This document shows positions 17,968 through 27,620 of a stretch of DNA of 64,000 bases, piece after piece. The position numbers and the translations under genes are program-made. This DNA is from Thermococcus henrietii (GTDB lineage: Archaea > Methanobacteriota_B > Thermococci > Thermococcales > Thermococcaceae). Under the pieces are notes generated by a model. The model was not told where the DNA came from. It was given only the letters and a program-made list of their open reading frames with translations, and did not search any database. Position 1 is the first letter of the stretch, and each line of letters begins with the position of its first letter. The DNA lies in contig NZ_LT900021.1 of NCBI RefSeq assembly GCF_900198835.1, positions 1,736,001-1,800,000 of the forward strand, given 5' to 3'.

Positions 17968-18267
17968 TTAAGACTTCTGGTTAAATCCCAGCCTCTTCTT
18001 TACCTCCTCAGCACTCACCCTGACCAGCAAGTCCTTCTCCCTGCTCGTCTCCCCGCGAACCAGCTCGACTTCAGCCCCAAGGACCTTTGAGAGGAACTTA
18101 ACCAGCTCCTTGTTTGCCTTCCCTCCAACGGGCGGCGCCTTCACCCTGACCTTCAATCTCCCACGCCACTCGTCGATTCCCTCAATCTCGTTTTTCTTTG
18201 CCTTCGGCTGGACGTAAACGAGAAGGAGCGTCCCGTCTTTAGTCTCCTTCAAGAACTCCGCGCTCAT
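17968..18267 (-). CDS. DUF167/UPF0235 family protein
   Basis: A 99-residue protein of the YggU family (LLVYVQPKAKKNEIEGI, then LKVRVKAPPVGGKANKELVKFLSKVLG, the signature block). Function unknown across bacteria and archaea. Start ATG 18267 follows GAGGTG and overlaps the upstream DUF402 stop by ATGA. A decayed partial copy lies at 16407-16445. Confidence 0.92.
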   Translation of the reverse strand: MSAEFLKETKDGTLLLVYVQPKAKKNEIEGIDEWRGRLKVRVKAPPVGGKANKELVKFLSKVLGAEVELVRGETSREKDLLVRVSAEEVKKRLGFNQKS

Positions 18268-18767
18268 CTTAACACCTCCCCGTACTTCCACACGATTTCG
18301 GGTGGAAACTCACCGCGCTCGGCCTTTTTGAGTATCTCCCTCGCGACGGAGTAAGCGAAATCGAAAGTCTCTCTGTCAATCAGCCCGTAGTTGAGGGCCA
18401 TCTCAAGTTCGTCCTCGTCGAGGAGGAACGCTCCCCCGTCCGGGAAGATGAATATGTCAAGGAAGAGGTCGAGCATCTCTAAGGTGTTCCCATTGCGCTT
18501 TGTGTAGGCGAGAACATCAACGTAGAGCCCCTTGAAGTTGCCCCGCCCATCATAGACCTTTAAGAGGTCGTAGTTCTTTCCGATGAAGGCAAAGTAGAGC
18601 ATGGTGTAGCCGTTTTTAATGACTTCCACGCCGTTCACCCTCAGCGGGGCGAGCATTCCCTCGAACTTGGCTTTGGCGACGATTACGTCTCCTAAATCGG
18701 CTACAACCTCATCGTCCCGTTCGAGAACCCTGTTTGGAATCCGCCGGTAGATTAGGTGGATTTTCAT
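18264..18767 (-). CDS. DUF402 family protein
   Basis: A 167-residue protein with a DUF402 barrel (YFAFIGKNYDLLKVYDGRGNFKGLYVDV, then the acidic block DLFLDIFIFPDGGAFLLDEDELE). Relatives bind RNA or hydrolyse nucleotides at a metal site formed by such Asp residues. Translationally coupled to DUF167. Start ATG 18767 follows GGTGGGAG; the GTG three codons upstream lies inside that motif. Confidence 0.82.
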   Translation of the reverse strand: MKIHLIYRRIPNRVLERDDEVVADLGDVIVAKAKFEGMLAPLRVNGVEVIKNGYTMLYFAFIGKNYDLLKVYDGRGNFKGLYVDVLAYTKRNGNTLEMLDLFLDIFIFPDGGAFLLDEDELEMALNYGLIDRETFDFAYSVAREILKKAERGEFPPEIVWKYGEVLR

Positions 18768-18801
18768 GTCTCCCACCAGAAAGAGTGTAAGAAACGGGGA
18801 C

Positions 18802-20514
18802 TCACTCCCCGAAAATCAGTTCCCTGAGCTTTGACGGTAGCTCCTCGATGCTCACCCTTACCTGTTCCCTCGTGTCGCGGTCGCGAATCGTCACCGTGTT
18901 GTCCTCGGGCGTCTGGTTGTCAATGGTCACGCAGTAAGGCGTTCCAATCTCGTCGTAGCGGAGGTAGCGCTTTCCAATTGTGTCCTTCTCGTCGTAGACG
19001 ACTATGAATCCCGCCTTCTGGAGCTTCCTGAAGACGTTGTATGCAATGCCCTTAAGCGGTTCCTTGGCGACGAGCGGGAGGACAGCAACTTCAATCGGCG
19101 CCATGTCCTTCTTGAGCTTTAGATAAGTCCTGTCCTCCTCGATGACGAGGCTGTTCTCAAGAAGCAGGTAGAAGGGGCGGTCTATTCCGAAACTCGGCTC
19201 GAGGACGTGTGGGACTATTTTCTCGCCGGTAATCTTTTCCTCGACTTCCCTTATTATGAAGTCGTCCCTCTCCAGCTCGTAGCCCTCTATCGTGATTTTG
19301 CCCTCTTTCTCAAGGAGCTCAACCAGCTCGCGCTTTTTCTCCTCGTTCCAGCCCTTGATGAGCTCGTTTATCCTCTTGGCGTCTTTCCTCAGCTTTGGAC
19401 CAACACGCTTGAGGTTGAGGGAAACCTCCAGCTTTCTCACGATTTTCGGCTCGTCGTAGTGGATGAGCACCGTAAGGTCGGCCCCGCTCTCGCGCATGTG
19501 CCGGCTCAGGTCGTAGTCTCCCCTGTTCGCTATTCCAACGCATTCCACCCAGCCGAAGCGCTCGCTGTGGATTTCCGCGTCCCAGGTGTCGCGCGAGTAG
19601 TGGGCGCGCTCCTCGGGGAGCTGCTGGCGGAAGCGTATCTTGTCCTCGGGAATGCCGATGTCGAGGAGGGTTCTCTTGACCATGACCATGTAGTAGGCGA
19701 AGAAGGTGTTCATCACGTAGCCCCGCTTTACAGCCTCCTCGGCGGTGAGCTCAATCTCGCCAAGGCCCTTGAGCTGGTGCTCTATCGGGTAGAGCCTCAA
19801 AACCTCGTCCTTGACCTCGTCGAAGTGCGGGTGTTCGGTTTCCTTCGGGTTGAAGAATATCTCGGCCTCTGCCTGCGTGAACTCCCTGAGCCTTAACATC
19901 CCCTGCCTTGGTGAAATCTCGTTTCTATAGGCCTTCCCAATCTGGAAGACGCCGAAGGGGAGCTTGTTCCTTGCGAAGGCGTTCAACCTCTTGAAGTTCA
20001 CGAATATGCCCTGGGCCGTCTCGGGCCTCAGGTAGCCTTTCTGGTCGCCGTAGGGGCCGATTTTCGTCTCGAACATGAGGTTGAAGTACCACACATCGGA
20101 CAGCTCGCCGCCGCACTCCGGACAGCGAATATCGTGCTCCCTGATGAGCTTTGTGAGTTCTTCAGCAGATAATCCCTCGACGTCGGTTCCAAGGGCTTCC
20201 TCGACGAGGTGGTCGGCCCTGAAGCGGGCACCGCACTTCTTACACTCGACGAGCGGGTCGACGAACTTCTCAACGTGTCCGCTCGCTATGAAGACCTTCT
20301 CGGGCGTTATGTCAGGAGTTTCAAGCTCGAAAAAGCCCTCCCTCTGGAAGGCCTCCCTTATCTTCCGCTCTATCTTCCTCTTTATCGTCGCGCCGAGCGG
20401 GCCGTAGTCGTAGAATCCGCGTGAACCTCCGTAGATTTCAAAGCTGCCCCACGCGAAGCCTCGCCTCCTCATCAAATCCTGAAGAATCTCGTACTTGTCG
20501 GGCTTCTCTCCCAT
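18802..20514 (-). CDS. glyS: Glycyl-tRNA synthetase (class IIa, alpha2 type)
   Basis: A 570-residue enzyme charging tRNA-Gly. Motif 1 region FYDYGPLGATIKRKIERKIRE, two CxxC zinc-like pairs (CKKCGARF near 90, CPECGGEL near 135), motif 2 RNEISPRQGMLRLREFTQ, motif 3 near SFGIDRPFYLLLE and the C-terminal anticodon-binding domain are all present. Start ATG follows GGTGA by six bases. Confidence 0.97.
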   Translation of the reverse strand: MGEKPDKYEILQDLMRRRGFAWGSFEIYGGSRGFYDYGPLGATIKRKIERKIREAFQREGFFELETPDITPEKVFIASGHVEKFVDPLVECKKCGARFRADHLVEEALGTDVEGLSAEELTKLIREHDIRCPECGGELSDVWYFNLMFETKIGPYGDQKGYLRPETAQGIFVNFKRLNAFARNKLPFGVFQIGKAYRNEISPRQGMLRLREFTQAEAEIFFNPKETEHPHFDEVKDEVLRLYPIEHQLKGLGEIELTAEEAVKRGYVMNTFFAYYMVMVKRTLLDIGIPEDKIRFRQQLPEERAHYSRDTWDAEIHSERFGWVECVGIANRGDYDLSRHMRESGADLTVLIHYDEPKIVRKLEVSLNLKRVGPKLRKDAKRINELIKGWNEEKKRELVELLEKEGKITIEGYELERDDFIIREVEEKITGEKIVPHVLEPSFGIDRPFYLLLENSLVIEEDRTYLKLKKDMAPIEVAVLPLVAKEPLKGIAYNVFRKLQKAGFIVVYDEKDTIGKRYLRYDEIGTPYCVTIDNQTPEDNTVTIRDRDTREQVRVSIEELPSKLRELIFGE

Positions 20515-20663
20515 GCTCTATCACCTGAGAGTTGAGCGGGCGAATTTCATAAAAATGTTTTGGGGCCCAATTTGGAACTCTGACGAAGCCCAAAAACGGA
20601 AAGAGTTATAAACCGTTCCCGTCGTTTAGGCTATGAGCTTTGATTGTTTGGAGGTGCGTGAAA

Positions 20664-20894
20664 ATGGCGGAAAGACCACTCGATGTTATTCACAGGTCCC
20701 TTGATAAGGACGTCCTCGTGCTCCTCAAGAGGGGTGGCGAGTTCAGGGGAAGGCTCATCGGTTACGACATCCACCTGAACGTCGTCCTCGCCGACGCCTC
20801 GCTCATGCAGGACGGCGAGGAGGTTAAGAAGTACGGTAAAATTGTCATCAGGGGAGACAATGTCCTGGCCATCTCCCCGGTCGAGATAGAGTGA
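20664..20894 (+). CDS. Archaeal Sm-like RNA-binding protein (SmAP)
   Basis: A 76-residue Lsm protein with Sm1 (DKDVLVLLKRGGEFRGRLIGYDIHLNVVLADA) split around residues 13-45 and Sm2 (IVIRGDNVLAISP) motifs. It forms heptameric rings that bind U-rich RNA. GAGGTG precedes the start; AGTTATAAACC near 20604-20614 is the TATA box. Co-transcribed with rpl37e 18 bp downstream, the standard archaeal pairing. Confidence 0.95.
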   Translation: MAERPLDVIHRSLDKDVLVLLKRGGEFRGRLIGYDIHLNVVLADASLMQDGEEVKKYGKIVIRGDNVLAISPVEIE

Positions 20895-20912
20895 GCTTAG
20901 TGGGGTGATACC

Positions 20913-21104
20913 ATGGGAGCCGGAACCGCGCCGAAGGGCAAGCGCAATAGGACCCCTACCCACATCAGGTGCAGGCGCTGTGGTAGGAGGGCCTTCAACG
21001 TCAAGAAGGGCTACTGCGCCGCCTGTGGCTTCGGCAGGAGCAGGAGAATGAGGAAGTACAGCTGGAGCCACAAGTGGAAGAAGAAGAGGAACCTCTCCTA
21101 CTGA
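20913..21104 (+). CDS. rpl37e: Ribosomal protein L37e
   Basis: A 63-residue large-subunit protein with a four-Cys zinc finger (CRRCGRRAF at residues 20-28 and CAACGFGRS near 35-43) and a basic tail. Second gene of the SmAP operon. Confidence 0.97.
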   Translation: MGAGTAPKGKRNRTPTHIRCRRCGRRAFNVKKGYCAACGFGRSRRMRKYSWSHKWKKKRNLSY

Positions 21105-21208
21105 ACCCTTTTCTTTTGTTTCCCCGTGTTCTATTCTGTTCATTCGTTCACGAGACCGCAACCCTTATTAACTAAAACGCTCCTTTGTTCGTTTAGAGGG
21201 GCGTCTTA

Positions 21209-22609
21209 ATGATACTCCGTAACGAGACCCAGCGCAGGATATGGCAGCTCGCGTGGCCCGCTATTATCGCCAACATCTCCCAGACCCTTCTCAACTTAGT
21301 GGACACGCTCATGGTCGGCCACGTGAGCGCCCTGGCAATAGCCGCGGTGGGTCTCGGTGGGCAGGTAAGCTGGTTCATGTTCCCAATAATGATGTCGGTC
21401 TCCGTCGGAACCCTCGCCCTCGTTGCTAGGGCCGTGGGTGCAAAGGAGTTCAAACGGGCGGAGCTCGTTCTCGAACAGAGCCTCTACCTGGCTTTTCTCC
21501 TCGGAATTCCCGTCCTGCTTTTCGGCTGGTTCTTCGGCGACGACGTGCTGAGGATTATGGGCGCAAAGGGAGAGCTTTTGAGCCTCGCCTACGCCTACCT
21601 CAAGGTCGTTTTCCTTTTCTATCCCGTCCGCTTCGTGGTCTTTACGATAAACTCGGCCCTCAGGGGAGCCGGCGATACAAAGACTCCGATGAAGGTAGGA
21701 ATCCTTATGAACGTCATGAACGCGCTCTTTGACTACCTTCTAATCTACGGGAAGCTCGGCTTTCCGAGGCTCGGAGCCGTTGGAGCGGCGTGGGCATCTG
21801 GAATAGGCATAAGCTCGGCGCTCGTTGTTCTCCTTGTTCTTCTGTTCTCGAACAGGCTCATCCTTAAGTTTGAGCCGAGCTGGCGCTTCAAATGGGACAT
21901 CGTGGAGAGAATCGTCCGCATAGGCACACCGACGCTCGTTGAGAGGAGCCTCTTCAGCTTCTACAACTTCCTCTACATGAGCATAGTCACCCGCTTCGGC
22001 GACGTGGCTTTAGCGGCACACCAGATAGGCCTCAGGATTGAGAGCATCGCCTACATGCCGGCCTTCGGCTTCAACGTCGCAACATCGGCCCTGGTCGGCC
22101 AGAACCTTGGCGCCGGAAAGCCGGAGGAGGCCGAGAGGACGGTTTATGAAGCTATGAAGATGGCAGGCCTCTTCATGGGCGTCATGGGCGCGGTGCTAAT
22201 CCTCTTCCCGCGCTACCTCGTCATGCCCTTCCTCAACCCGAACGACCCGAACTACGCCGAGGTCCTCCACCTCGCGAGCATCTACCTCATAATCGTTGGC
22301 GTGAGCGAGGTTCCCCTCGCGTGGGTCTTCGTTCTCAGCGGAGCTCTAAGGGGAGCCGGAGATACGAAGAGCCCGATGTACGTAACCGCGATAAGCAAGC
22401 TCCTGTTTCGGATTATTCCGGCATACCTTCTCGGCTTTGGGTTTTCAATTCCGAGCTTTCACGTTCTCGGCTTCACGTTCCCGGGCTTTACCTTCGAGGG
22501 TCTCGGCGTCATAGCGGCGTGGATTGCGATGAGCCTCGAGACCTTCACGAGCGCCGGAATGTACTGGTGGATTTTCAAGAAGGGCAAGTGGAAGCACGTG
22601 AAGGTGTGA
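21209..22609 (+). CDS. MATE-family multidrug/Na+ efflux protein
   Basis: A 466-residue transporter with about twelve membrane segments in two related halves. Each half carries the family motif: ALRGAGDTKTPM near residue 150 and ALRGAGDTKSPM near 375. Likely Na+ or H+ antiport of organic cations. GAGGGGCG lies six bases before the start. Confidence 0.93.
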   Translation: MILRNETQRRIWQLAWPAIIANISQTLLNLVDTLMVGHVSALAIAAVGLGGQVSWFMFPIMMSVSVGTLALVARAVGAKEFKRAELVLEQSLYLAFLLGIPVLLFGWFFGDDVLRIMGAKGELLSLAYAYLKVVFLFYPVRFVVFTINSALRGAGDTKTPMKVGILMNVMNALFDYLLIYGKLGFPRLGAVGAAWASGIGISSALVVLLVLLFSNRLILKFEPSWRFKWDIVERIVRIGTPTLVERSLFSFYNFLYMSIVTRFGDVALAAHQIGLRIESIAYMPAFGFNVATSALVGQNLGAGKPEEAERTVYEAMKMAGLFMGVMGAVLILFPRYLVMPFLNPNDPNYAEVLHLASIYLIIVGVSEVPLAWVFVLSGALRGAGDTKSPMYVTAISKLLFRIIPAYLLGFGFSIPSFHVLGFTFPGFTFEGLGVIAAWIAMSLETFTSAGMYWWIFKKGKWKHVKV

Positions 22610-22656
22610 CGGGAATGTTTATATCCCCGTAATGAGTTTCTGTAAACGGTGGTTGT

Positions 22657-22878
22657 ATGGCGGTCATAAGCGTCCGCGTTCCCGACGAGCTTAAGGAGAA
22701 GATGAAGAAGTACGACATCAACTGGAGCGAGGAGATACGGCGGTTCATAGAACTCAAGGTAAGGGAAATTGACAGGGAAAAACTGCTGGACGAGATAGAT
22801 TCGTTCCTTGAGAACGTGCCCGAATTGCCCAAGGGAAAAGCGACAAAGCTCGTGAGGGATGACCGTGATAGTAATTGA
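22657..22878 (+). CDS. vapB: Ribbon-helix-helix VapB-type antitoxin
   Basis: A 73-residue protein whose first 40 residues (AVISVRVPDELKEKMKKYDI) are a ribbon-helix-helix DNA-binding unit. Overlaps the PIN toxin gene by 20 bp. GGTGG precedes the start and TGTTTATATCC at about 22616-22626 is the TATA box. Confidence 0.9.
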   Translation: MAVISVRVPDELKEKMKKYDINWSEEIRRFIELKVREIDREKLLDEIDSFLENVPELPKGKATKLVRDDRDSN

Positions 22879-23269
22879 CACCTCGGCCCTCGTCAAGTAC
22901 CTCCTCAAAGAGGAGGGCTGGAGGAAGGTTTCCGCTTTCCTGAGGAAGAATCGAGAAATCACCTCTCTGGAGCTTGCCTTAATTGAAGGGGCAAACGCCG
23001 TCTGGAAGCGCTACCGCCTGTACAGGGACATAAACTTTGAAACCGCCCAGAGGTTGCTGGACTACCTTCACGCGACGAGGGAGATTCTCATTTATGAGAA
23101 TCCCATTGAATACCTTCCTGAGGGCGAGAAAGTTGCTCTTGAAAACGGCATACCCATCTACGACGCCCTCTACATCGCCCAAGCCCTCAAGTACGGAAAG
23201 CTTGCGACGCCCGATGAGAAACAGGGAAAAATAGCGGAAAAGCTCGGCGTTGAGGTGGTTTACCTTTAA
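22859..23269 (+). CDS. vapC: VapC toxin (PIN-domain ribonuclease)
   Basis: A 136-residue PIN nuclease with acids in VIVIDTSALVKYLL, SLELALIEGANAVWKR, IYDALYIAQA and ATPDEKQGKIA. Second VapBC pair in the window; unlike the first, the antitoxin is of the RHH class. Ends 4 bp into the convergent iron-transporter gene. Confidence 0.93.
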   Translation: MTVIVIDTSALVKYLLKEEGWRKVSAFLRKNREITSLELALIEGANAVWKRYRLYRDINFETAQRLLDYLHATREILIYENPIEYLPEGEKVALENGIPIYDALYIAQALKYGKLATPDEKQGKIAEKLGVEVVYL

Positions 23270-24363
23270 AGCGCCGAGACGTGGAAGATTGCCTCCATGG
23301 CCCTTCCGAAGAGGTAGCTCAGGAACGCCGCGCCGAGGCCAGTAGTTACCATCTCCGCGACCTTCTTCTTGACCGATATTCCCGAGAGGAGCGAAATCAG
23401 CGTCGCCACTATCGCGAGAGCCGAACCCGCGAAGAGCACCGAGAAGGCGAGCGCCGTGAGTGAGTTCGAGGCCAGGAAGTAGGGAGTAACCGGGAAGACG
23501 ACGCCGAGAAGGTACGATAAGCCCGTGTACAACGCGGCGCGAACCTCGTTCTCCTCGGCCTCGGGAAGGAGGAGCTTTTTAACGGCATCGGGGTTGTCCT
23601 TGAGCTTCTCCGCTATCTCCTTCGCCATGTCCTTGGGCATTCCACCCTCTACCAGCTTTTCCCTGAGTTCTTCGGCCGTTTTCTCGGGTGAGACCTCGAA
23701 GAGGACCTCGGTCCTCGAGCGGATTGATTCCTTGACCTGCCTCTGCGAGCGGACCGAGACGAAGGTGCCTATCGCCATCGAGAGCGCGCCGGCAACTCCG
23801 ACGATGAGACCGCTTATCCCGACGAGCTGGGGGTTGTTCGGGTAAACCGCCGAGAGGCCCGTAACCGCTCCGAGTATCTCGACGAGGCCGTCGTTCATTC
23901 CGAGGACGAGGTCCCTGATGTTCTCCACGTGGAAGGCCTTCTCCTCCTCGCGGAAGAACTTCTCGTGCTCTATCTCGTCGAGGATTACCCTCCTCAGGGT
24001 TTCGCGCTCCTCATCGCTCATCTCGCGGGCGTATTCGTTGAGGAAGCGGAAGTACTTCTCTATCGCGCTGTTCTCGCCCATCTCAAGGAGAGACGCCACC
24101 GAACCCGGCCCAAGGAACTTCCGAAGGAGCTTAACGCTCCATACAGTCAGGCGGTTCACCCTCGGCCTCGGCGGTTTCTCGTTCCTCCTCTCGAGGAAGG
24201 ACTTCCAGAACTCGGCGTGCCAGCGCTCAAGCTCGGCCAGACGCTTGAACTCCGCCATTATATTCTCGTCCTTTTCCCACTCGGCGAGCCTCTCGTACAG
24301 CTCCGCGTCTGCCCACTCGTCGAGGTAGAAGCGCCTTGCGAGCTTAATCGCCTCTGAGGACAT
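23266..24363 (-). CDS. Ferritin-like domain fused to VIT1/CCC1-type transporter
   Basis: A 365-residue protein. Residues 1-140 are a rubrerythrin-like four-helix bundle with carboxylate/His pairs ([32 protein letters not shown]). Residues 155-365 are a VIT1/CCC1 membrane domain ([21 protein letters not shown], then [23 protein letters not shown] and C-terminal helices). The fusion couples Fe2+/Mn2+ binding or oxidation to membrane transport. The ATG at 24363 follows GAGGTGGTG; the longer upstream frame lies inside trm1. Confidence 0.88.
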   Translation of the reverse strand: MSSEAIKLARRFYLDEWADAELYERLAEWEKDENIMAEFKRLAELERWHAEFWKSFLERRNEKPPRPRVNRLTVWSVKLLRKFLGPGSVASLLEMGENSAIEKYFRFLNEYAREMSDEERETLRRVILDEIEHEKFFREEEKAFHVENIRDLVLGMNDGLVEILGAVTGLSAVYPNNPQLVGISGLIVGVAGALSMAIGTFVSVRSQRQVKESIRSRTEVLFEVSPEKTAEELREKLVEGGMPKDMAKEIAEKLKDNPDAVKKLLLPEAEENEVRAALYTGLSYLLGVVFPVTPYFLASNSLTALAFSVLFAGSALAIVATLISLLSGISVKKKVAEMVTTGLGAAFLSYLFGRAMEAIFHVSAL

Positions 24364-25474
24364 CGAGCACCACCTCGAAGGGGGCATCGGTTTTTACCGC
24401 GGTTGGCGAGAAGTGCGTCCTGCTCGCCCTGTATCCGAGTTTCTCAAGCCTCTCGATTACCTCGCTCACCTTCCTCACTTCCAGGCCGTTCCTCCGCGCG
24501 AGGGCGTGGGTGTCGTAGTGGAACGGAACGTCGAGTTCGCTCGCGAGTAGCTCCACAAAGGACCTCGTTTTCTTATGAGCCGGTTTAAAGGTCTCAAGCT
24601 CTTTTGAAAGCCTTTCCATGAACTCCGAATCCTTCAGCGGGCCGAGCCACATCGGGCCGAAGGCCTTAGGCTTCTCCGGGAGGAAAGCTTTCTCGTAGGT
24701 GGACCTTCCGTCCTCATCTTGCCAGAGGTAGCCGAGCTGGGCGAGGCTCTTCTCGGCCTTCTTCGCCCCGCTCTTAAACCGGAGGAACGCCCTGAAGTAG
24801 TGGTCGCGGTAGTAAGCCAGGAGAACTTCAACTCCAAGGTCGTACTTTGCAGAGTATCTAACCACGGTTCCGATGAGGATTCTCAAACCGGCCTCGTGGC
24901 ACAGCTCTCCCCGTATCGGCCTCGCGAGGTAGTTCTTCACGCAGGCCCTCGCGTAGGCCCCGCAGAGAACTCCGGTATCCGTTGCCGTAACGGCCAGAAC
25001 GCCTTTCCTCTTCACGCTCCTTAGAGCGGTGTCGAGGAACTCCATCGGCGAGCCGAAGGGGTCCAAATCAACCAGGTCGAAGTAGCGGAAGTTCTCCGCC
25101 ATCAGCCTGTTGGCGTCGCCCTTGTTTATGACTATTAGCTTCTCGCCCCAGAGGTAGGAGCGGTCGCCCTCTTCGTAGAGTTCCCCCTCGAAGTTGAGGG
25201 CGACGTTCCGCTTCATCAGGCTGTAGGCTTCGTCGCTTATGTCGTTGAGCCAGACCTCCTCCGCTGGACTTTCGAGGGCGTAGCGGATTCCCCTTATTCC
25301 AGTCGCCGAGAGCGCGTCAAGAACCCTCTTGGGTTCAAGAGCACGGGCGACGAGGACGCTTATATCCCTGTTGAGCGCCATCACGGGGTTGTAGAAGACC
25401 GGTGCGTCGTAAATTCGTTCGGCCTTCGGTACGAGGAACCTCGCGGAACCTTCACTGACCTCAATCAGCTCCAT
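24344..25474 (-). CDS. trm1: tRNA (guanine-26,N2,N2)-dimethyltransferase
   Basis: A 376-residue SAM enzyme modifying G26 of t[18 protein letters not shown] (near 50) is the SAM motif, [16 protein letters not shown] near 135 is the family DPFG catalytic motif, and the basic C-terminal domain is present. Start follows GGTGGGAAA. Overlaps the downstream transporter start by 20 bp. Confidence 0.96.
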   Translation of the reverse strand: MELIEVSEGSARFLVPKAERIYDAPVFYNPVMALNRDISVLVARALEPKRVLDALSATGIRGIRYALESPAEEVWLNDISDEAYSLMKRNVALNFEGELYEEGDRSYLWGEKLIVINKGDANRLMAENFRYFDLVDLDPFGSPMEFLDTALRSVKRKGVLAVTATDTGVLCGAYARACVKNYLARPIRGELCHEAGLRILIGTVVRYSAKYDLGVEVLLAYYRDHYFRAFLRFKSGAKKAEKSLAQLGYLWQDEDGRSTYEKAFLPEKPKAFGPMWLGPLKDSEFMERLSKELETFKPAHKKTRSFVELLASELDVPFHYDTHALARRNGLEVRKVSEVIERLEKLGYRASRTHFSPTAVKTDAPFEVVLDVLRGD

Positions 25475-25515
25475 TTTCCCACCCGTAAAGAAAAGGGTTG
25501 AGGGGCTTTAAAGGT

Positions 25516-25782
25516 TTAGAGAATCTCGACGATGTCTCCAAGGGCCTGCCCCGGAAGACCGGGCTTGAAGACGGCCTTGACCTCACCGCGGTTGCCGTGG
25601 GTCTTGATGACCCTGCCGAACATCTTCCTACCGGTCGGGGTCCTCCAGACGACCTTCCTGCCGATGAGCTGGGCCGCGCTTCCCCTGTCGTCGATTCCGA
25701 TGGGCTTGAGAATCATTCTGTGGTTGTCCTGGTGCTCGTGAGAACCCGCGTAGGAGAGGACGACAGCCTTCACCCTCGCCAT
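25516..25782 (-). CDS. rpl35ae: Ribosomal protein L35Ae
   Basis: An 88-residue beta-barrel ribosomal protein ([20 protein letters not shown], then [19 protein letters not shown] and [12 protein letters not shown]). ATG 25782 is preceded by GGTGAGGGCG. Confidence 0.96.
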   Translation of the reverse strand: MARVKAVVLSYAGSHEHQDNHRMILKPIGIDDRGSAAQLIGRKVVWRTPTGRKMFGRVIKTHGNRGEVKAVFKPGLPGQALGDIVEIL

Positions 25783-25817
25783 CGCCCTCACCCGGCCTTG
25801 ATTTAGGGGCTGGATTT

Positions 25818-26483
25818 TTAAGTTTTATCGCCCAGGAACTCGCTTAGGCCATCGTCTATCTCGAGAACCTCTCGGATGGATTTTATCTTCACGAAGTTCA
25901 CCCGGTCAAAGAGGAGCGGAACGTCGCTCTTGTAAGGTGAGGCCTTCTGAACGAGGAGCGTGTTCTCGTCGAGGACGTAGGTGAAGCGCGACGGGCTGTC
26001 GTCAACCCACACGAAGGGCTCATCCGGGTAGAGCTCCCTCAGCGTCTGGAACTTCTTGAGCATGTCCTTCGTCCCCTTGAAAGTTATGACCTCGTCGAAC
26101 TCGTCGTACCAGTTGGTCTTCTTCATGAAGATGACCTTTCCGCCCGGATAAGTGTGCTCGCCCGAGAAGCTTATTACCTTCCGTCCCCGCTTTCTGAGCT
26201 CCCTCACAACCTCACGGGCGAAGGGGAAGTCCTTGATGTACTTGGGCATGAGCTTGTAGTACTCGTGGATTGTCCCCTGAGCCACGAGCTCGTGTATGAC
26301 GCCGAGGTGGCCGTAGGTGAGCTTGCCCTTGATAAAGAGGAACAGCGCCTTGTAATACTCGTCGTAGAGGTCGCTCTCAATCACCGCAGGAATCGTCTTC
26401 TCGATGGCTATCCTCAACGCCTTCTCCACCGCGCCGGTGCTGTCAACGAGCGTTCCGTCGAAGTCGAAGAGGTAAACCGTCAC
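25818..26483 (-). CDS. HAD-superfamily hydrolase
   Basis: A 221-residue haloacid-dehalogenase-type phosphatase. Motif [13 protein letters not shown] at the start, motif II in VISFSGE, a Lys in IFMKKTN and motif [14 protein letters not shown]. The substrate is not evident. The GTG at 26483 is chosen because AGGTG lies six bases upstream; the longer GTG start lies in that motif. Confidence 0.85.
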   Translation of the reverse strand: MTVYLFDFDGTLVDSTGAVEKALRIAIEKTIPAVIESDLYDEYYKALFLFIKGKLTYGHLGVIHELVAQGTIHEYYKLMPKYIKDFPFAREVVRELRKRGRKVISFSGEHTYPGGKVIFMKKTNWYDEFDEVITFKGTKDMLKKFQTLRELYPDEPFVWVDDSPSRFTYVLDENTLLVQKASPYKSDVPLLFDRVNFVKIKSIREVLEIDDGLSEFLGDKT

Positions 26484-26573
26484 GCTTAACACCTGTTCGG
26501 GGTTTCGCCCCGGAGTTTATATTCCTTCCGAAACCGTTTTATCCTGCCCGGCCAACTTCACCCGGTGGTGGTC

Positions 26574-27620
26574 ATGAGAATCGAAAGGCTCAGGGAATAC
26601 ATAGCCGAAAAGGAACTGGACGGCGTAATAATAACCCATAAGCCGAACCTCTACTACTTCACGGGCTCTGCCCCCGTTCTCGGCGGCTACCTGCTCGTAA
26701 CGGCTGACGAGGCGCTCTTCCTCGTTCCCCAGCTTGAGTATGAGGAAGCCAAAGAAACCTCGCGCGTTCCCGTTGAGGCCTTCAAGCGCGGGCCAGAGCT
26801 CTTCGAGAGGCTCAAGTCCTTCAAGCTGAGGAAGCTCGGAATCGAGGGAAGAACTGCCTACTCAACCGTCCAGAGCTACCGCGAGAAGCTCGGAGCTGAA
26901 GAGTTCGTGACCGTTGATGACGTCATAAAGGAGCTGAGAATGGTTAAAACGAAGGAAGAACTTGAGGTCATCCAGGCTGCGTGCGAGATAGCGGACCAGG
27001 CGATGCTCGTTGCCATAGAGGAGATAAGCGAGGGCAAGCGCGAGAGGGAAATAGCCGCCAAGATGGAGTACGTCATGAAGATGAACGGCGCTGAGAAGCC
27101 GGCCTTTGATACGATAATCGCGAGTGGCTGGCGCTCGGCCCTTCCCCACGGTGTCGCGAGCGACAAGAGAATCGAGCGGGGTGAGTTCGTCGTTATAGAC
27201 GAGGGCGCCCTCTACAGGCACTACAACTCCGACACGACGAGGACCATCGTGGTCGGCAGTCCCAACGAGAAGCAGAAGGACATCTATCAGGCGGTTCTCG
27301 AGGCCCAGATGAAGGGCGTTGAGATGGCGAGGCCGGGAATAACCGCGAAGGAGCTCGACACAATCGTTAGGGACGTCATCAGGGAGTACGGCTACGGCGA
27401 CTACTTCATCCACTCCACCGGCCACGGCGTCGGCCTTGAGATACACGAGTGGCCCGGCGTGAACCAGAGCGACGAGACCGTCCTCAAGCCCGGTATGGTC
27501 GTCACCGTCGAGCCGGGCATCTACATTCCCAAGTTCGGTGGGGTAAGGATAGAGGACACGATAGTCATAACCGAAAACGGGGCCAAGAGGCTGACGAGGA
27601 CGGAGAGGGAGCTAATCTAA
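26574..27620 (+). CDS. pepQ: Xaa-Pro dipeptidase (prolidase)
   Basis: A 348-residue M24 metallopeptidase cleaving X-Pro dipeptides, the same length as the well-studied Pyrococcus furiosus enzyme. Metal ligands are visible in FVVIDEGALYRHYNSDTTRT (two Asp), IHSTGHGVGLEIHEWPG (His), VTVEPGIYI (Glu) and GVRIEDTIV (Glu). ATG 26574 follows GGTGGTG. Confidence 0.96.
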   Translation: MRIERLREYIAEKELDGVIITHKPNLYYFTGSAPVLGGYLLVTADEALFLVPQLEYEEAKETSRVPVEAFKRGPELFERLKSFKLRKLGIEGRTAYSTVQSYREKLGAEEFVTVDDVIKELRMVKTKEELEVIQAACEIADQAMLVAIEEISEGKREREIAAKMEYVMKMNGAEKPAFDTIIASGWRSALPHGVASDKRIERGEFVVIDEGALYRHYNSDTTRTIVVGSPNEKQKDIYQAVLEAQMKGVEMARPGITAKELDTIVRDVIREYGYGDYFIHSTGHGVGLEIHEWPGVNQSDETVLKPGMVVTVEPGIYIPKFGGVRIEDTIVITENGAKRLTRTERELI

